Counted from the stretch's first letter, positions 1 through 12,755 are shown. The stretch: 64,000 nucleotides of DNA from Microcyclospora pomicola (GCA_002786065.1 NHNY01000031.1:413100-477099); one strand, 5' to 3'. Notes: generated by a model from the sequence alone, not told the origin. Translations and numbers: made by a program.

Positions 1-398
1 TCAGCATCAGGTTATCAGACGACGATCGACCTTAAGTAGACGTGGAAATGGCACTTCTTCAACAAACTTGCGTAATTGTTTCGTGCTTGTCCTGTATATA
101 TATACTATCAAGCATGCTTAACCTGCGCGCTATGCGTACCGAAATCATCCCTCTTGAGTTGCCCTCAGATTCCTTTGCGCCAAATGCTTTCTCCACTGCC
201 GTGCGCGTTCGTAAGAAGTAAAGACTTCTCTCTATCATCCTTCGAATTTTCTCTGGCCCTCTACCAGCTAACTGCCGTTTCACGTCCTCTGCTTCGGAAA
301 TGTGAAGCTGGACACTGCGGTGGATCCTGCAGCCAACCATTTTCCAGTGTAATCATCTGCTTGCAAACTCCATTGTTGTGCTCGTACTACTGCCCTCT
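1..398. other. Intergenic, downstream of GLE1
   Basis: No supportable gene is seen. The short open frames on both strands here have no recognisable domain or low-complexity structure. The right edge is probably the 3' UTR of the minus-strand GLE1 gene, whose stop codon is at 399-401. The window cuts this interval on the left, so an exon of a neighbouring gene cannot be excluded. Confidence 0.5.
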
Positions 399-2166
399 TC
401 ACAACGTCGAATGAAATTTGGTTTCCATGACGCCCGCAATCGCTCCCAGCAACTTGGCCTGAGCCACACCCGCGACTTCGTCGGCGGTCTGGGGGAACAC
501 GACGAGCGTCTGGCGGATGATGGCGCGGCCGGCGGCACCGAAGAGCTGGATGGCGCGCGGGATCGAATGCTCGAGCATGCCCTTGAGCAGCACGTAGTGG
601 GCGGGCTGGACGTGATCGCGGGGCAAGTTGATGATGCGCGCGATGCCCTCCCACCAGATGCGGTTGGGGGCGGGGTTCTCGCGCTTGGTTTTGCCGAAGT
701 CGCGGAGGGTGACGGCGGAGAAGCCGGCGCCGAGCCCGAGGAGGCGTTGGTAGTATTGCGTCTCGGGGATGTAGTGGCCGGTCGTCGCGCGGAAGCCGTC
801 TTCGCGCAACCAGCCGAGGCGCTTGCGGCCCAGAGCGGTCTTCTGGGAGCCGTAGATGCCGAACACGAGCGGACAGCAGCGGTGGAACTTGGCCCAGAAG
901 AGGTCGATGAGTGAGATGCCGTGGAACTGGTACTCGGCTTTGCTGAAGATGACGGCGGTGAGTACGCCGAGCGGATCGGCGGTCAGACCGTCGACGGAGC
1001 TTTCGGCAATGAATTGGCGGATCACGCATTTGGCGAAGTGGTTGAGGAGGAACAAGAGGATGCCGGAACCTTGCGTCGTTGCTGTCGCGACACCCTTCCA
1101 CGCGGCTTTCTCGGGGTAGTCGACGATGTATTGGGAAATGTCCACTTGAGGGCCAGGGATGCTGGCTGCTCTCGCGAGGATGGTGTTGATTTCTTGGGTC
1201 TGCGGGAATGATTGAGATTAGTGTCTATACATGATCATGCACATCGAGTTGCATGATACTGACCGACGCCCTGTTCGCAGCCTTGTCCACTTTGTTCTGC
1301 TGTCCGACACATTTGATTATGGCTCTTCGCCAGTCGCCCAGCGTGTTCTTCAGTTCGGGGTGTTGTGAGCACTGCATTTTCACGTCTTCTCGCATAGCCT
1401 TCAGGCGCGTGTGGAGATGGAGGTATTTCTGATGTGCAACTTCGCGCTGCTCACTGTTGGTGACGATGCCAGCCATTGCTGCCACACTCGAAACTGCAGA
1501 CCCGCCAGGGGCCTGATGGTGAGGCTGGATTGGATGAATCTCTGGTGGTTTCTGCGCAGCTCGGCGTGCCTCGTCGCGTTCCTTCCGTCTTGCTTCCTCC
1601 TCTGCATCAGCGACCTCACGAGCTTTGCGCTCAGCTTCCAACGCCGCCACCGCATCTTCCGCAGCTTTCTTCCGCGCCTCGGCGTGTGCCATTTTCGCGT
1701 CGTGGATTCGCTTCTCGGCGGCCGCCTCCTCTGCTTCATCCGCACCAAGCTGGTTCAACGCGGCCTCGGCTTGTTTGACCAGCTCCAACTTTTTTTTCTG
1801 CTCCGTCATCTGCTCCAGCGCCTTCTTCAGGTTCTTCTCTGCGACAGCCCGCTCCTTCCGTGCTTCCTGCTTGAAGCGTTTCCGCTGCAACCCTAGCTCA
1901 ATCTTCTCGCGAGTGAGCTCGGCGGCTCGACGTACGGCCTCATGCTCAGCAAGGGCACGATCCAAAGCATTGCAATGTAACTTTTCTTGCTCGGAAGCTT
2001 TTGAATCCAAAGCTGTGGCGAACGTGCGTCCACCGTCAAGCACAATGCGGTTGAGGTCTTGGACCCGTTGTTGAGCGGGATTGCTGCTCATGCTGTCGTG
2101 TTTCTGGTGTGGTTGGCGGTGTGGCTGACTTTGCCTGAAAGGCGAGGGTCCTTGTGAAGTGTTCAT
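399..2166 (-). CDS. gle1: mRNA export factor GLE1 (two exons)
   Basis: Gle1 is the nuclear-pore-associated activator of the DEAD-box ATPase Dbp5 that drives the last step of mRNA export; it also has roles in translation. Exons are 2166-1264 and 1199-399. The 64-nt intron 1263-1200 has donor GTCAGT, a CACTAAT branch-like site and acceptor CGCAG, phase 0. The protein is about 566 aa, close to yeast Gle1 (538 aa). Roughly residues 70-200 are a charged Ala/Glu/Lys/Arg-rich coiled coil, as in the family. The C-terminal half is the GLE1 domain, with the recognisable stretch LFWAKFHRCCPLVFGIYGSQ, then a Gly-Trp pair, then the 'GLGAGFSAVTLRDF' helix. I chose ATG 2166 because the upstream in-frame Met adds 19 residues of unlikely sequence; the Met 24 codons further in is the alternative. 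It is divergent from SSD1. Seen: intron, coiled coil. Family knowledge: function. Confidence 0.85.
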
Positions 2167-3914
2167 GGTGGAGATGGGTCGTCCAGACGAGGGTGAGTGA
2201 GAGAAAGCGAGAGCAACGAGCAATCTAACGAGTGTTATACATAGGGTGGTTGTCGCTCGACGGGGAGGTTGGCGAGCAGCAAGGGCGAATGGATCCGCGA
2301 CGTGCAGCTCATTGTGGTGCTATTGTCGCGGGGCGTGCCAAGATCAAGGCCCGTCTGGAAACAATAGGAGCTGCGTCAGAGTTGAATAGAAGTGAAGTTT
2401 GACCTGGCCTTCTTATTGTGCGTACCTCGCGCTGAATAGACTTTCTATGGCTACCATTGTAGAGCCGCGCCGCACGCCGCGGAGGCGCGCGCCGCGAGCC
2501 GCGCAGCCCCACGAGCTAATGCATACAGTACTGATGAGGCTAAAGGAGTTGGGCGCTGCTCGTCACAGGATTCTGATATGCATACTTTAGGTAGCAGATA
2601 GTACTTAGCTGTGCCTACTGCTTACAAGTTCTGCCGGGGCCCCTTGGATCTCGCCTCTTCACCTTAACATGACCGCAGTATGAAGTGCTCACGTGCCGTA
2701 GTCCATGATCAGATCATCTTGTCCATATTTGCAAGCTGTTCAATCCCACGGCACAGCCAGTCTCCTACTTGGGAGCATCATGAGTGTGTTCTCCCCAAGT
2801 TTTCCTACTGTTCGAAGATGAATGTACCTGGCCGAAAATACATGTAGTCCTCTCTACCATGGATGACGTTGCGTACTATGGTCTAAGCGTCGGGGGTGGG
2901 AAACCACCACGGCAGAGGACAACCACGTCTCTGTCTGGATTTCAGCTTCTACTCGGTGTGTGCAATTCCTCATCAATAATGCATTGCACCACGTAAGGAT
3001 CGTAGAAGTGCTTCGTACATTACATATATGTTCTTGTAGTAGCATCGTGAGTAGAATAAGAATCGTGAAGCTCTCGCATGATCACGTGTAGGGGTAGCAG
3101 TGTGTATCTGCGTCGTCTCCGCAATTGAGTTGTGTGGGCCATCGATCACCATCACGACTCCTCCACCTCCTCTTCTATCTTCTCTCCCTCCATCCTACCT
3201 CACCTCTTCCTCCTCCAATCACCCTACTCTCCCTTATCGGCACGTCGACTCCTTCGTTGTCGTTGCCTTCTTCTCATCACTCACTCCTTCTCTTGCTGAG
3301 TCTGCGGACTGCTATCGTCGAAGATTTGCAACTACCCTCGCCTGGGAAACACACATACACATCTGCCGAACCCTCAGGACTGCAAGCACATCCGGCCGCC
3401 GCCGATAGCATACTCTTGCTTCCCTCCAATCCTTCTCGCTGCCGCCGTCCTCTTCGACGCAATAACAGCACATCACACGCATCTTCCACGCTTTACGTAC
3501 GCTACCTTGACATACACATCGCATTCGGTCGGCAAACTACCTCTTGCAACATACTTGCATCGCACTTATCCGCCCGTGCATACCTCTGTGCACTCGCACC
3601 TCGCATCGTCAGAAGCATCCGCCGTCACCTGATAGATCTCGTGGACACGATCAACGAGTAAAAGGTCGCACATCCCAGACCACATCCTGGCTCACCAGAA
3701 GTACGTCATCGCAATACCAGTCGCAGCAAGCAAGAGTACGAGCAGGAAGTAAATGGCAATCAGCAGCCAGGCATACATCAATGCTGATACTGCCATATCG
3801 AGCACGACACTGACAACACCCGCTCGTCTAGGTACAAGCTGAAGCATTAAGCTTTCACGCCATACACCCAGCACATCCCAAAGGACGTCCGGGCTACCAT
3901 ATACCAAAACGAAT
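2167..3914. other. Divergent intergenic region, GLE1/SSD1
   Basis: This is a 1.7-kb bidirectional promoter and leader region. It holds several short open frames without recognisable domains and a strongly pyrimidine-rich tract at about 3146-3240. A long 5' leader for SSD1 is likely, since yeast SSD1 mRNA has one, but no splice signal here is decisive. No coding gene is supported. Confidence 0.5.
3146..3240 (+). promoter_or_regulatory. CT-rich tract upstream of SSD1
   Basis: The plus strand is almost entirely C and T with short interruptions (repeated CCTCC, CTTCC, TCTCC). In filamentous fungi such tracts typically lie at or just upstream of transcription starts. It is 0.7 kb before the SSD1 ATG, which suggests a long leader. 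Promoter function is inference from composition and position. Confidence 0.4.
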
Positions 3915-6900
3915 ATGGATCCAAACCAGATCCCAAACCAGAACCAGCAGGGTCCTCAAGGCCCTGCTGGCCGTCGTCTGCACATCGCGCATCGCCGGTC
4001 TCCTTCCGAGATGACCCCTCTTATGAGTGAGTGTGCTCTCGTCTTGCCAGTACATTGGTCATCATATTTGCCTATGCTAGAGTGGCTATACTATGCCTTA
4101 CAGTCCCACCAGCACAGCATTTGCTGGGACTGCTCCTTTGAGGCAATTGTGTGATATGCTGACGTTCATGTTGCAGTGGAACAACTCGCACTCGCTCAGC
4201 AAATTGAAATGCTTCAGCAACAACAACAGCAGATCGCAGCTACACATCAGCAATACGTGAACATGGGCATGATTCCCCAGCAACAACAACTACCCAATCA
4301 ATTTCAGCAATTACAGGGCCAGATGCAAAACATGAGCGTGAGCCCAAACCACAATGCCTTCCAATTCCCACAAGGACAGATGGGTCAGCAGAATTTGGGC
4401 ATCCCCATGACTGGAGGTATGGCACCTCCTTCTGCCCATCGACGCAACCAATCGGCAATGCCTAACATGGGCATGGGTCCTCCACCAGCGCCTTCGAGCG
4501 GTGCCTCAGGTTCTGCTTTTGGCGACTTCAACTTCCCTGGCGGCCAGAACAGGTCGGAAAATAATGCACCACGCGGACGTGGCAGTGGTGCTCCAGCGGG
4601 CGCAGGACATAACCGCAGACACTCCTTGGCTCTGCCTGAAGCCAAGAAAGCTGCCGAGCTCGCCGAGGCGAAACGGAAGACTAGTGGCTTCCAATTCCCT
4701 ATCCCCGGTGCTGCCGGTCTATCACCATCTACCGGACCAAATCGCTCAGAGTCTCCCGGCCAGGGTGAGTCTCCAGTCTCGGCTGGCGCCGGACTCGCTA
4801 GTAGAGGCGGGTTTGCTGGTCGTGGACATGGCCGCAGTCAAAGTATGGCTGTGGGTAGCGGCCGTGGGATGGCGGCGAGCAGTCGAGGTGGTCCAGCGCC
4901 ATTCCAGTTCCCCGCTACTGCTCAGGATGGTGGACTCGCGCCGCCCTCAGGACTCAACAGGAGTGGTAGCCAAGGTCATGGCAGGACCGGCTCTCGTAAT
5001 TTCGAGTCCAACTGGCGCCAGCAGAACAACAGCCAGAACCCATCAGTCAACGAACCACAACAGCACCAGAACATGGGCAACTTCCAGATGAACCAGCACG
5101 CCAGTGCTCAACCGTTCCAGCCAGGCCATCGCCAGCGCGGCTCAGTCGCTAACCAGTCCATGGGCGGCATGCCAAACTTTGGATTTCAGAATCCACTGGT
5201 ACAGCTTCCCCAGGGGCAAGTGCTGATGCAGCCAACTGTCTTTGGCGGACAGCAGCTTAACGCTCTGCAGCTCGCTCAATTGCAGGCGTATCAGCAGGCT
5301 GGAATCCAGCCTTCGCTCGCACAACTCACTGGCCAGCACAATGGCCACAACCTAGGCCTACAGCAGCAACAGCAGCAGCGCAAAACTCTGTTTACCCCCT
5401 ACCTCCCGCAGGCTACCCTTCCTGCTCTGCTCGGTGACGGCCAACTCGTTGCAGGGTTTCTCCGTGTCAACAAGAAGAACCGCAGTGATGCTTATGTCAC
5501 CACTACAGATCTCGATGCCGACATCTTCATCTGTGGTAGCAAAGATCGCAATCGTGCGCTGGAAGGCGACTTGGTTGCGGTCGAGCTGCTCGACGTCGAC
5601 GAAGTATGGGGCCAGAAGCGTGAGAAAGAAGAGAAGAAGAAGCGCAAGGATGTCACAGACCAAAGAACTAGCAGCATTCACACTGTCAATGATGCGACCA
5701 CCCAACCCGAAAGCGCATCAGCTGCGCAAGAGGGTGGTCTACGCAGACGTGGAAGTCTGAAGCAGCGTCCGACACAAAAGAAGAACGATGATGTCGAGGT
5801 TGAAGGCCAGTCGCTGCTTCTCATGGAAGAGGATGAGATCAATGACGAACAGAAACCGCTCTACGCTGGTCACATTGTGGCGGTCATCGAGCGTGTTGCT
5901 GGTCAGATGTTCTCTGGTACTCTTGGCCTGCTCCGCCCCAGCAGTCAAGCGACCAAGGAAAAGCAAGAAGCAGAACGACAGGCTCGCGATGGTGGTAACA
6001 GCCGTCACCAGAACGATCGTCAGCAAGATCGTCCAAAGATCGTCTGGTTCAAGCCAACTGACAAGCGTGTGCCCTTGATCGCAATTCCAACCGAGCAAGC
6101 CCCCAAGGACTTTGTTGAAAAGCATCAAGAATACGCCAGCAAGATATTTGTTGCTTGTATAAAGCGCTGGCCAATCACATCCCTCCACCCCTTCGGTACT
6201 CTTGTGGAACAGCTCGGCGAAGCTGGTGACCTTAAGGTGGAAACTGATGCTTTGCTTCGTGACAACAACTTTGGTCCGGACGACTTCTCGGATGCTGTGA
6301 TCAAGAACATTGGCCACGAGGAGTGGTCGGTGGAGAACGATGGTGAGGCTGCACTCGAGGGTCGTCGCGACTTCCGCAATGAGAACACATTCACCATCGA
6401 TCCAAACGGTAGCAAGGAGCTGGACGATGCCATCCATCTGAAGGACCTCGGCGACGGGCAGATCGAGATCGGCATGCACGTTACTGATATTGCACACTTC
6501 GTCAAAGCGAACTCGTTGGTTGACCGCGAGGCAAAGAAGCGTGGTACTGGCGTGTACTTGATGAATAGAATCGTCAATATGCTGCCGGCCAAGCTTTCCA
6601 ACGAGATCTGCTGTCTGAGCCCGAACGAAGAGCGATACACCGTTTCTGTTGTGTTCAAGGTGAATGCGGCTTCCGGTCGTATCATCGACGAGGATACCTG
6701 GATCGGCAAAGGTGTCATCAAGAGCTCTGGCAAGCTGGCCTACGAAGAAGTCGATGCTGTTATCAACAACGTCGGCGCATCTTCCATCGACCAAAGTCGC
6801 AAGCAAGACATCCTCAAGCTGTATGACATTGCTCAGAAATTCCGTCAAGCTCGATTCGGTGGGGAAGAGGCGGAGATTCCATCCCTGCGTTTGTTGTACC

Positions 6901-8222
6901 AGCTTGACGACGAGAATGTTCCTGTCGAGCACAACATCTTCGACTCTAGCCCTGCACACGAGATGATCGAGGAGCTCAGCCACAAGACGAACAGCTTCGT
7001 TGCGACCAAGCTGTATGACGCTATGCCTGATCGTGCACTTTTGCGGAAGCAGGGCAACCCCAATCCCCGTCGCCTACAGACCTTCGCTGAGCGCATGGCA
7101 AACATTGGCATTGAGGTTGACATCTCCAGCTCCGCCGCTCTTCAAAACAGCTTGTTCCGCATCGAGGATGATGACGTCCGCAAAGGCATGGAAACACTCG
7201 TGGTCAAAGCCATGAACCGCGCCAAGTACTTCGTCCATGACAAGAACCCCGACGACCACATTTCGCACTACGCGCTGAACTTGCCACTATATACTCACTT
7301 CACCAACCCATCACGCAGATATGCTGATATCGTGGTCCACCGTCAGTTGGAGTCCGTTCTATCCAATGGTGCCATCGAGTTCACCGAGGATTCCGAGAGC
7401 TTGGCCAAGACTGCAGAGGCTTGCAACACCAAGAAAGACTCTGCTCACGCTGCACAAGAACAGAGTGTCCACATCGAGTCGTGCCGCAAGATGAACCGCG
7501 CCAGCGAGGAGCAAGGTGCGGAGCTCATCTCTGTTGGCATCGTTGTGTGCGTGTATGAGTCTGCCTTTGACGTGCTCATTCCTGAATACGGTTTCGAAAA
7601 GCGCGTGCACTGTGATCAGCTGCCTCTCAAAAAGGCGGAGTTTGACAAGAATGAGCGTCTGTTGGAGCTCTACTGGGAGAAGGGTGTGCCATCCAGTGCA
7701 TTTGTGCCTGAAGACGAGCGTCCACAAGCCAAGGGTCACCGCCCAACCACCAGCTCTGTTCAAAGAGAGACTTTCGCCAAAGAGAAGCAGCGCCAAGAAG
7801 CAGATCGCAAGGCCATGAATACCGGCAGCATTGACACAAACGACGTCGATGCACTGTTCGATGACGACGATGACAACACCTCCGAGACCACCGACAACAC
7901 TGCAGCTGGTGTTGCGTTGAATGGTGATCGTGTCGGCCACGGTGACACCCAATCGTCCGACCCGAAGCCATCGAATAATGCTTCTGGTCCGGAAGCCAAG
8001 CTGACCAACAAGGAGAAATACCTTGGCTACTTCACCTTGCGTGAAGAGAACGGATCCTGCATCCAGGACGTCAAGGAGATGACTCGAGTGCCAGTGTTGC
8101 TGAAGACTGATTTGACGAAGAGCCCACCGTGAGTACTTGCTACCAATTTACCATAACATGAATCTTGCTGACATTCATATAGCTGCTTGACGATCAGATC
8201 TCTCAACCCCTTCGCCTTGTGA
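3915..8222 (+). CDS. ssd1: Ssd1-family RNA-binding protein (RNase II-like pseudonuclease), three exons
   Basis: Ssd1 binds mRNAs for cell-wall proteins, represses their translation, and is controlled by the NDR kinase Cbk1. Exons are 3915-4026, 4177-8128 and 8183-8222. Introns are 4027-4176 (150 nt, GTGAGT...TTGCAG) and 8129-8182 (54 nt). The last exon is only 40 nt and restores the conserved ending CLTIRSLNPFAL. The protein is about 1,367 aa. The N-terminal third is Gln/Asn/Gly-rich and disordered, with at least five HxRxxS motifs (Cbk1 consensus). Cold-shock-like RNA-binding domains start near YLPQATLPALLGDG, followed by the RNB domain with TIDPNGSKELDDAIH and THFTNPSRRYADIVVHRQL. The second Asp of the RNase II active-site cluster (D-x5-D-x-D-D) is Glu here, consistent with the non-nucleolytic nature of Ssd1. 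A DDDDD-rich acidic stretch lies near the C terminus. The exon 1/2 junction reads TPLMMEQLAL, a conserved fungal Ssd1 segment. Confidence 0.95.
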
Positions 8223-9212
8223 GGCTTTTTTGCATTGCGAGACTAGCTCTTGCTGACCCTGGCTCCCTTTCGCCCAAGTTTTCGAACAAATACCTCTGCC
8301 GGGCTTATTCACTTTCCGCCACACATCGATACCACACAGTAGGAACCTCTTCCCAACAGCGTAAAGCCAACTGGGAGAGCCCATCCTCGACTATAAAAAC
8401 TCGCACAGCAGTGCAACTGACCGCCATACCATCATTCACGTACCCCCACCAGACATATTCTCGCTTGTAGGATATGTGACGCCTGCATCTTCCGAACAGC
8501 ATTGGATGAGCGAGTGTCCCTTTCCCGCAGACGGAACGAACAGGGGATGAAACTTGTTCTCCAGAGAAATGGCAAGCATTGGCATGAGCGTAGCTCTTAT
8601 CTTTTGTTTGACCATCACACACCCACCAGTAGGGTGTGTATATGGCGATGGCAATTAGATCAACATATACTCGTCAGATTGGAGCGCGGATGGGGAGAAG
8701 GAATGATGGAACGGAAGAAGGGGAAGTTGGGATGAGGAGATAAAATTCATTGTTTCTTGCATGTATTTGATTCATGTTCAACGCTTTCTCATCGTTGCTC
8801 TCTGTGTTTCGCAACCACTCTTTGTCGATCTTGTGGAGCGGATGACATATCCTCTTGACCGGTATTGTGTCTTCTCGCACCTCCACCAGAACCGCTTCTG
8901 TTAAGCGGCGACGCTAATCTCACGCCCTTGTGGGATGCAATGTGATGTCCTGAAGTCGCCGCCATGGGACGTTGGGTGTGCATCCGCTCCACTTCACTGT
9001 AGCCAGCTGCGGATATTCCTATTGATTACCTGTGTGTAAGTTGATGCAAAGCGAGTGATTGAGAGAAGGAAGATGGCGTGTACTCGCATGCCTTTGTTTT
9101 TGAAAATATAGTCTTCGTCATTCATGGATACTCCATCTTCTATGGAGGTCCATACGCACGATAGCGCACAGGTCAGCCCTGTCAAGCATCAGCCAAAACA
9201 AAGGCTGGCCAT
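8223..9212. other. Convergent intergenic region, SSD1/DPP3
   Basis: These 990 bp lie between the stop codons of SSD1 (plus) and dipeptidyl peptidase III (minus), so most is probably 3' UTR and terminators. Short open frames on both strands have no recognisable domain. No repeat or RNA gene was seen. Confidence 0.5.
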
Positions 9213-11589
9213 CTAAATATACTCCCTCTCCGCGAAACTCTGAATCATGCCCTCGGGCGTCGGCTCATACTCGCGCAATTCGACCTGCGGCGCGGCCCCG
9301 TCGCTCTCACGCAGAAACGTATTCGCCTGCACGAACACTTTGCGCGGCTTGGCCTGCCGCAGCACCTCTGGACGCACGCTCTCCGCCCACCACGTGTCGA
9401 CGTTCGTGTACTCGTCGTACAGCGCGCGACCCGCGGTGATGTCGGCAGTGGCCTTGAACACCTGGAGTTTCTGCAGGAAGGCGTTGACGGCGGGGCGGCC
9501 GTGGGACTCGATCTTGGTGCGGTCGAGGTGGATCTCGATGTCGGAGAGGGTGCCGTCGGCGGCGGTGGAGTGGGTGAGGTGGCAGAAGTCCTTGCCGGCC
9601 GAGAGGAAGACTTGCAGGATGGCGAAGCGGGCTTGCATGTGTGCTTGGCCCCAGCGGCGGGAGGCCGGGTCCCAGAACTGCAGCGCTGTGATGCCGGCGC
9701 GCGCCATGGAGAGGTAGCAGATGTAGAGGACGTCGGCTGCAGGGTCGGAGGACGTCTCGGTGCCGTCGCCGAAGCCGAAGATCTTCAGGATGCCGAAGTC
9801 AGGGCATAGGCTCATGGCGACGGATTCGGCGCGGCATTCTTCGTAGGATGGGCCCATGCCTCCGAAGACTGATCCCCATGTCTCGCCTGGCTTATACCAG
9901 GAGCTGACTGGGGCGTTAGTGACTGGGTTGTGGGGTGGGTTCTTGATGTCGAAGTTGTACACGCCGGGCGAGGTTTCTTGGAGCAGTTTACCACAGCCAT
10001 GGCCGAGTAGCTCGTGGATGCCGACTTGCACTTCAAAGGCGGCGTCGCGATATTGATCGTTCAGGTCTTGATCAGCGTCTCGAAGGAACGGGGTAGGCTC
10101 TGATGGAGGTTTTGCTGAAAGCACATTGCCGAGCGAGACGTTCTTGAATCCTTCGACCTGGCGGATGTCATCGTAATTGGGGATGTTGATGCTGATAGAT
10201 CGTTAGGACATGTGTGGAAAACACGAGGCTGTAAATCAACTTACCCTGCGGGGATTCCAGAACCTGCGAATGTGAGCACTTCGAGGGATGTGAAGTCTGG
10301 CGATAGGAATTTATCCTTTTCAAAGTCCTTGGGCCAAGGCAGTTTCGGGATCTGGTCAGGGGCTGATTCCACCAGACCAGTAAAAGCCCGAGTACGCTCC
10401 TTGTTCACCATGGCAGCAAATCCTTCCCATTCACCTCTGATGCCTTGTGGGTCACGGTATGTCTCGATGAAGCTGCGTAAACGATGTCAATATTGGACTT
10501 CTTCCCACTTCTTAACAGCTCCCGATTCGTGGAAAGTCAAGACTCACCCGATGTTCGACTCGACCATCGGTCCCTTGTCTTTGATCCAGTGTCTCTGACT
10601 GTCCTTGTGTGCTAGCATCGACCCATCATGGAAAGACGTGACATAAGCGGCCTGCATCTTGTCCTCCTCGTCGTTCGATGCGAACTTTCTAGCTTCCGCC
10701 AGATTCTGCGCGATCTTTGCCATCTCAGTTGCATGATCCCCCCACACGAGCCGAAGCTTCTTCCCTTGCAGTGGCCCCGACAAGGTCCATTCGCTCTCCG
10801 ATAAGTCCTTTGTCGCTGGATCAGTGACGGCAGAGGCAATCAGGACTTCAAACTCGCCAGACGACGTCTTCCGCATGCGCGTGTTCTCCGGCATCAGCTG
10901 CTTCTCCTTGAGGAACTCCGACGTCAGCTCGATCTCCTGCTTCGTCAGTTCTGGGGAGTCAGGATAGTATGTCGACACATGTCCCTGGTCAGGGTAGCCG
11001 AGGTGCATCTTCGCCGCGCTGGCTTCATACAAGTCATGTTCGAACGTCTTGTACAGCTTCTCGGCTTCCGGCGTTGATCTGGCGAGGGCGGCGAATTTGT
11101 CTTTGGCCAGTCGAGGGATGAATTTCGAATCGCCGAAAGACTTGTAGTTACCCGTGTTGCCGAGAAATTGTGCTGCATAGTTCAGGAAATGGGTAAGATC
11201 ATCCTGCGAGAGACCAGCTTTGGTGGCGAGGCTCTTCCAGTCTCCTAGTTTGCAATCTTAGCTTTCAAAATTCATGTGAGGGACGCGTGAAGCAGATCGC
11301 CACTCACTATTTGAAGCCTTGTGCAGCACGAGGATGAAGTCATATATCGCCTCTGACTCCGGGCTAACCTGCCGAAGATTGATCCTTGTGCCTGACAGAG
11401 CCGCCCGACTGATGTAGTGCGCATACTGATGTTTCGAAGATTAGTGAGAAAGTCGGTTGTTATGGATGTGGGAAGATAGCATACAGTCTTCTCGTTGTTG
11501 TTCAACGCCTCGAAGTGGGGCTTAATGGCCAACGGCACAACGGTAGGAGGATCGTCGGCGAGATACTGTTTGAGCGTTGTGGCGTCCAT
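9213..11589 (-). CDS. dpp3: Dipeptidyl peptidase III (peptidase M49), five exons
   Basis: A cytosolic zinc metallopeptidase that releases dipeptides from the N terminus of oligopeptides. Exons (minus): 11589-11485, 11425-11308, 11244-10548, 10472-10245, 10191-9213. The four introns of 59, 63, 75 and 53 nt all have GT donors (GTATGC, GTGAGT, GTGAGT, GTAAGT) and AG acceptors, and all rejoin the frame. The product is 708 aa (yeast Dpp3 is 711). The M49 zinc site HELLGH is at residues 442-447. The second motif EECRAE is at 500-505, the same spacing as in human DPP3. Other conserved stretches are [20 protein letters not shown] and [19 protein letters not shown], the latter created exactly at the exon 3/4 junction. 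Start at [10 protein letters not shown]; an in-frame ATG five codons upstream (11604) is possible. It is convergent with SSD1. Confidence 0.94.
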
Positions 11590-12063
11590 GGCGGTGTTCA
11601 GCATTCTGCTTGCAGTTTGGGGGTATTGTAAGATTATGATAGTGAAGCGAAGGCAACGATGATCGTGTGAGGTGTTGTGTGGATGACTATTATTATTGGG
11701 TACTGGTAGCTGACCTGGGGGACCTTGCATCCTAGCGGGCTTTGCCCTGCAGATGGGAGACGCTGTGGGGTCGCACCCACGAGGGGTCAAGAGTTTGTGT
11801 CTGAGGTAAACATCTGCGATACGACATTCAACATCACTTTGTAAAGGGTTGAGACCGTTTGGACTTGAACGATGTCATTCATCAATGATTGAAGCAAATC
11901 AGAAAGGCTACATGTGTGGCAGCACGACCTTCGGTGACGTCCACCACGATACGCTACCGCATTGTGATCTTCCAACATCATCGTGTCGGTGACGGTCGTG
12001 ATAGCATGGACTTCGGTGGGAGCTGCATGGGTCCAGAAACAAGAACTTCTCCCACTCCGTAGT
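11590..12063. other. Intergenic, DPP3 promoter side
   Basis: This is the upstream region of DPP3 and downstream region of the GPI-anchored protein gene, both on the minus strand. Open frames here are shadows or extensions without recognisable sequence. No repeat or RNA gene was seen. Confidence 0.45.
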
Positions 12064-12755
12064 CTACCAGAAAGCTGCCATGAACGCACCAACGCCAAAA
12101 AGAGCACCGGACGCGATGTGAGCAGTCGCAGCCACACCAGTAGAGCTGGACGGGCTGGTGGAGGTGGATGTGCCTGTGGACGTGACCGTGGTAGCACCCT
12201 CGCTTGTTGACGTGAACAAGGTCGTGACGGCTGAGGCAACACTTTCGCTAGACACGACAGTGACGACAGTAGACGAGGATATGCCGGCGGACGATCCAGT
12301 GACGACGGACGCATCGGTGTTCACCGCGCCACCAATCACGACGGTAGTCGAGCTGCCAACACTGACCAGGAAGGTGTTGGTGGAGGTGTTGCCAGCGGCA
12401 ATGACGATGGTGTTGATACCGGTTGGAAGACCGGCAGGAATCGTGGCGACCTCAGGCTCTGTCGACACTCCAGATGGGAGTGAGGGCTGAGAGGTGAAGA
12501 CGGATGGCATACCGGTGACGACTCCGAGCGAGTCGGTCTGCGTCAGATACGAGGTCTCGGCATTGGAATAAGTGTAAGTGCTTGAGACGAAGGTGGTTCC
12601 ACTGAAAAGCTTGGTGACCTACAAAGCATGTTAGCTATTGCTATACTGCTGTGGCGAAGAGGCGGTCAAGAGATACTAACACCAGTCGAGGAATCCGAGC
12701 TTTGAGCCAGGATAGTAGCAGCAAATGATGCTGCTGCGAAGAGGCTTGAACGCAT
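12064..12755 (-). CDS. Small secreted Ser/Thr/Val-rich protein, probably GPI-anchored (two exons)
   Basis: Exons are 12755-12681 (25 codons) and 12618-12064. The 62-nt intron has donor GTTAGT and acceptor TTGTAG, phase 0. The product is 209 aa. Residues 1-19 (MRSSLFAAASFAATILAQS) are a good secretion signal. The body is dominated by Ser, Thr and Val with many STT/TSTS runs suitable for O-mannosylation. The C terminus is a small-residue segment (GVAATAHIASG) followed by a hydrophobic tail ending in FMAAFW, the layout of a GPI-attachment signal. Similar small proteins sit in fungal cell walls. There is no enzymatic domain and the function is unknown. Unspliced, the downstream frame would start at MPSVFTSQ without a signal, so the two-exon model is clearly better. 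It is divergent from INO1 across 1.9 kb. Confidence 0.75.

Noticed and set aside
280-1101. 273-codon Arg/Pro-rich minus-strand frame
   Set aside because: Same strand as GLE1 but another frame; composition shows it is a shadow of the GLE1 domain exon.
5739-6983. 414-codon minus-strand open frame
   Set aside because: Antisense shadow of the SSD1 RNB region; no domain of its own.
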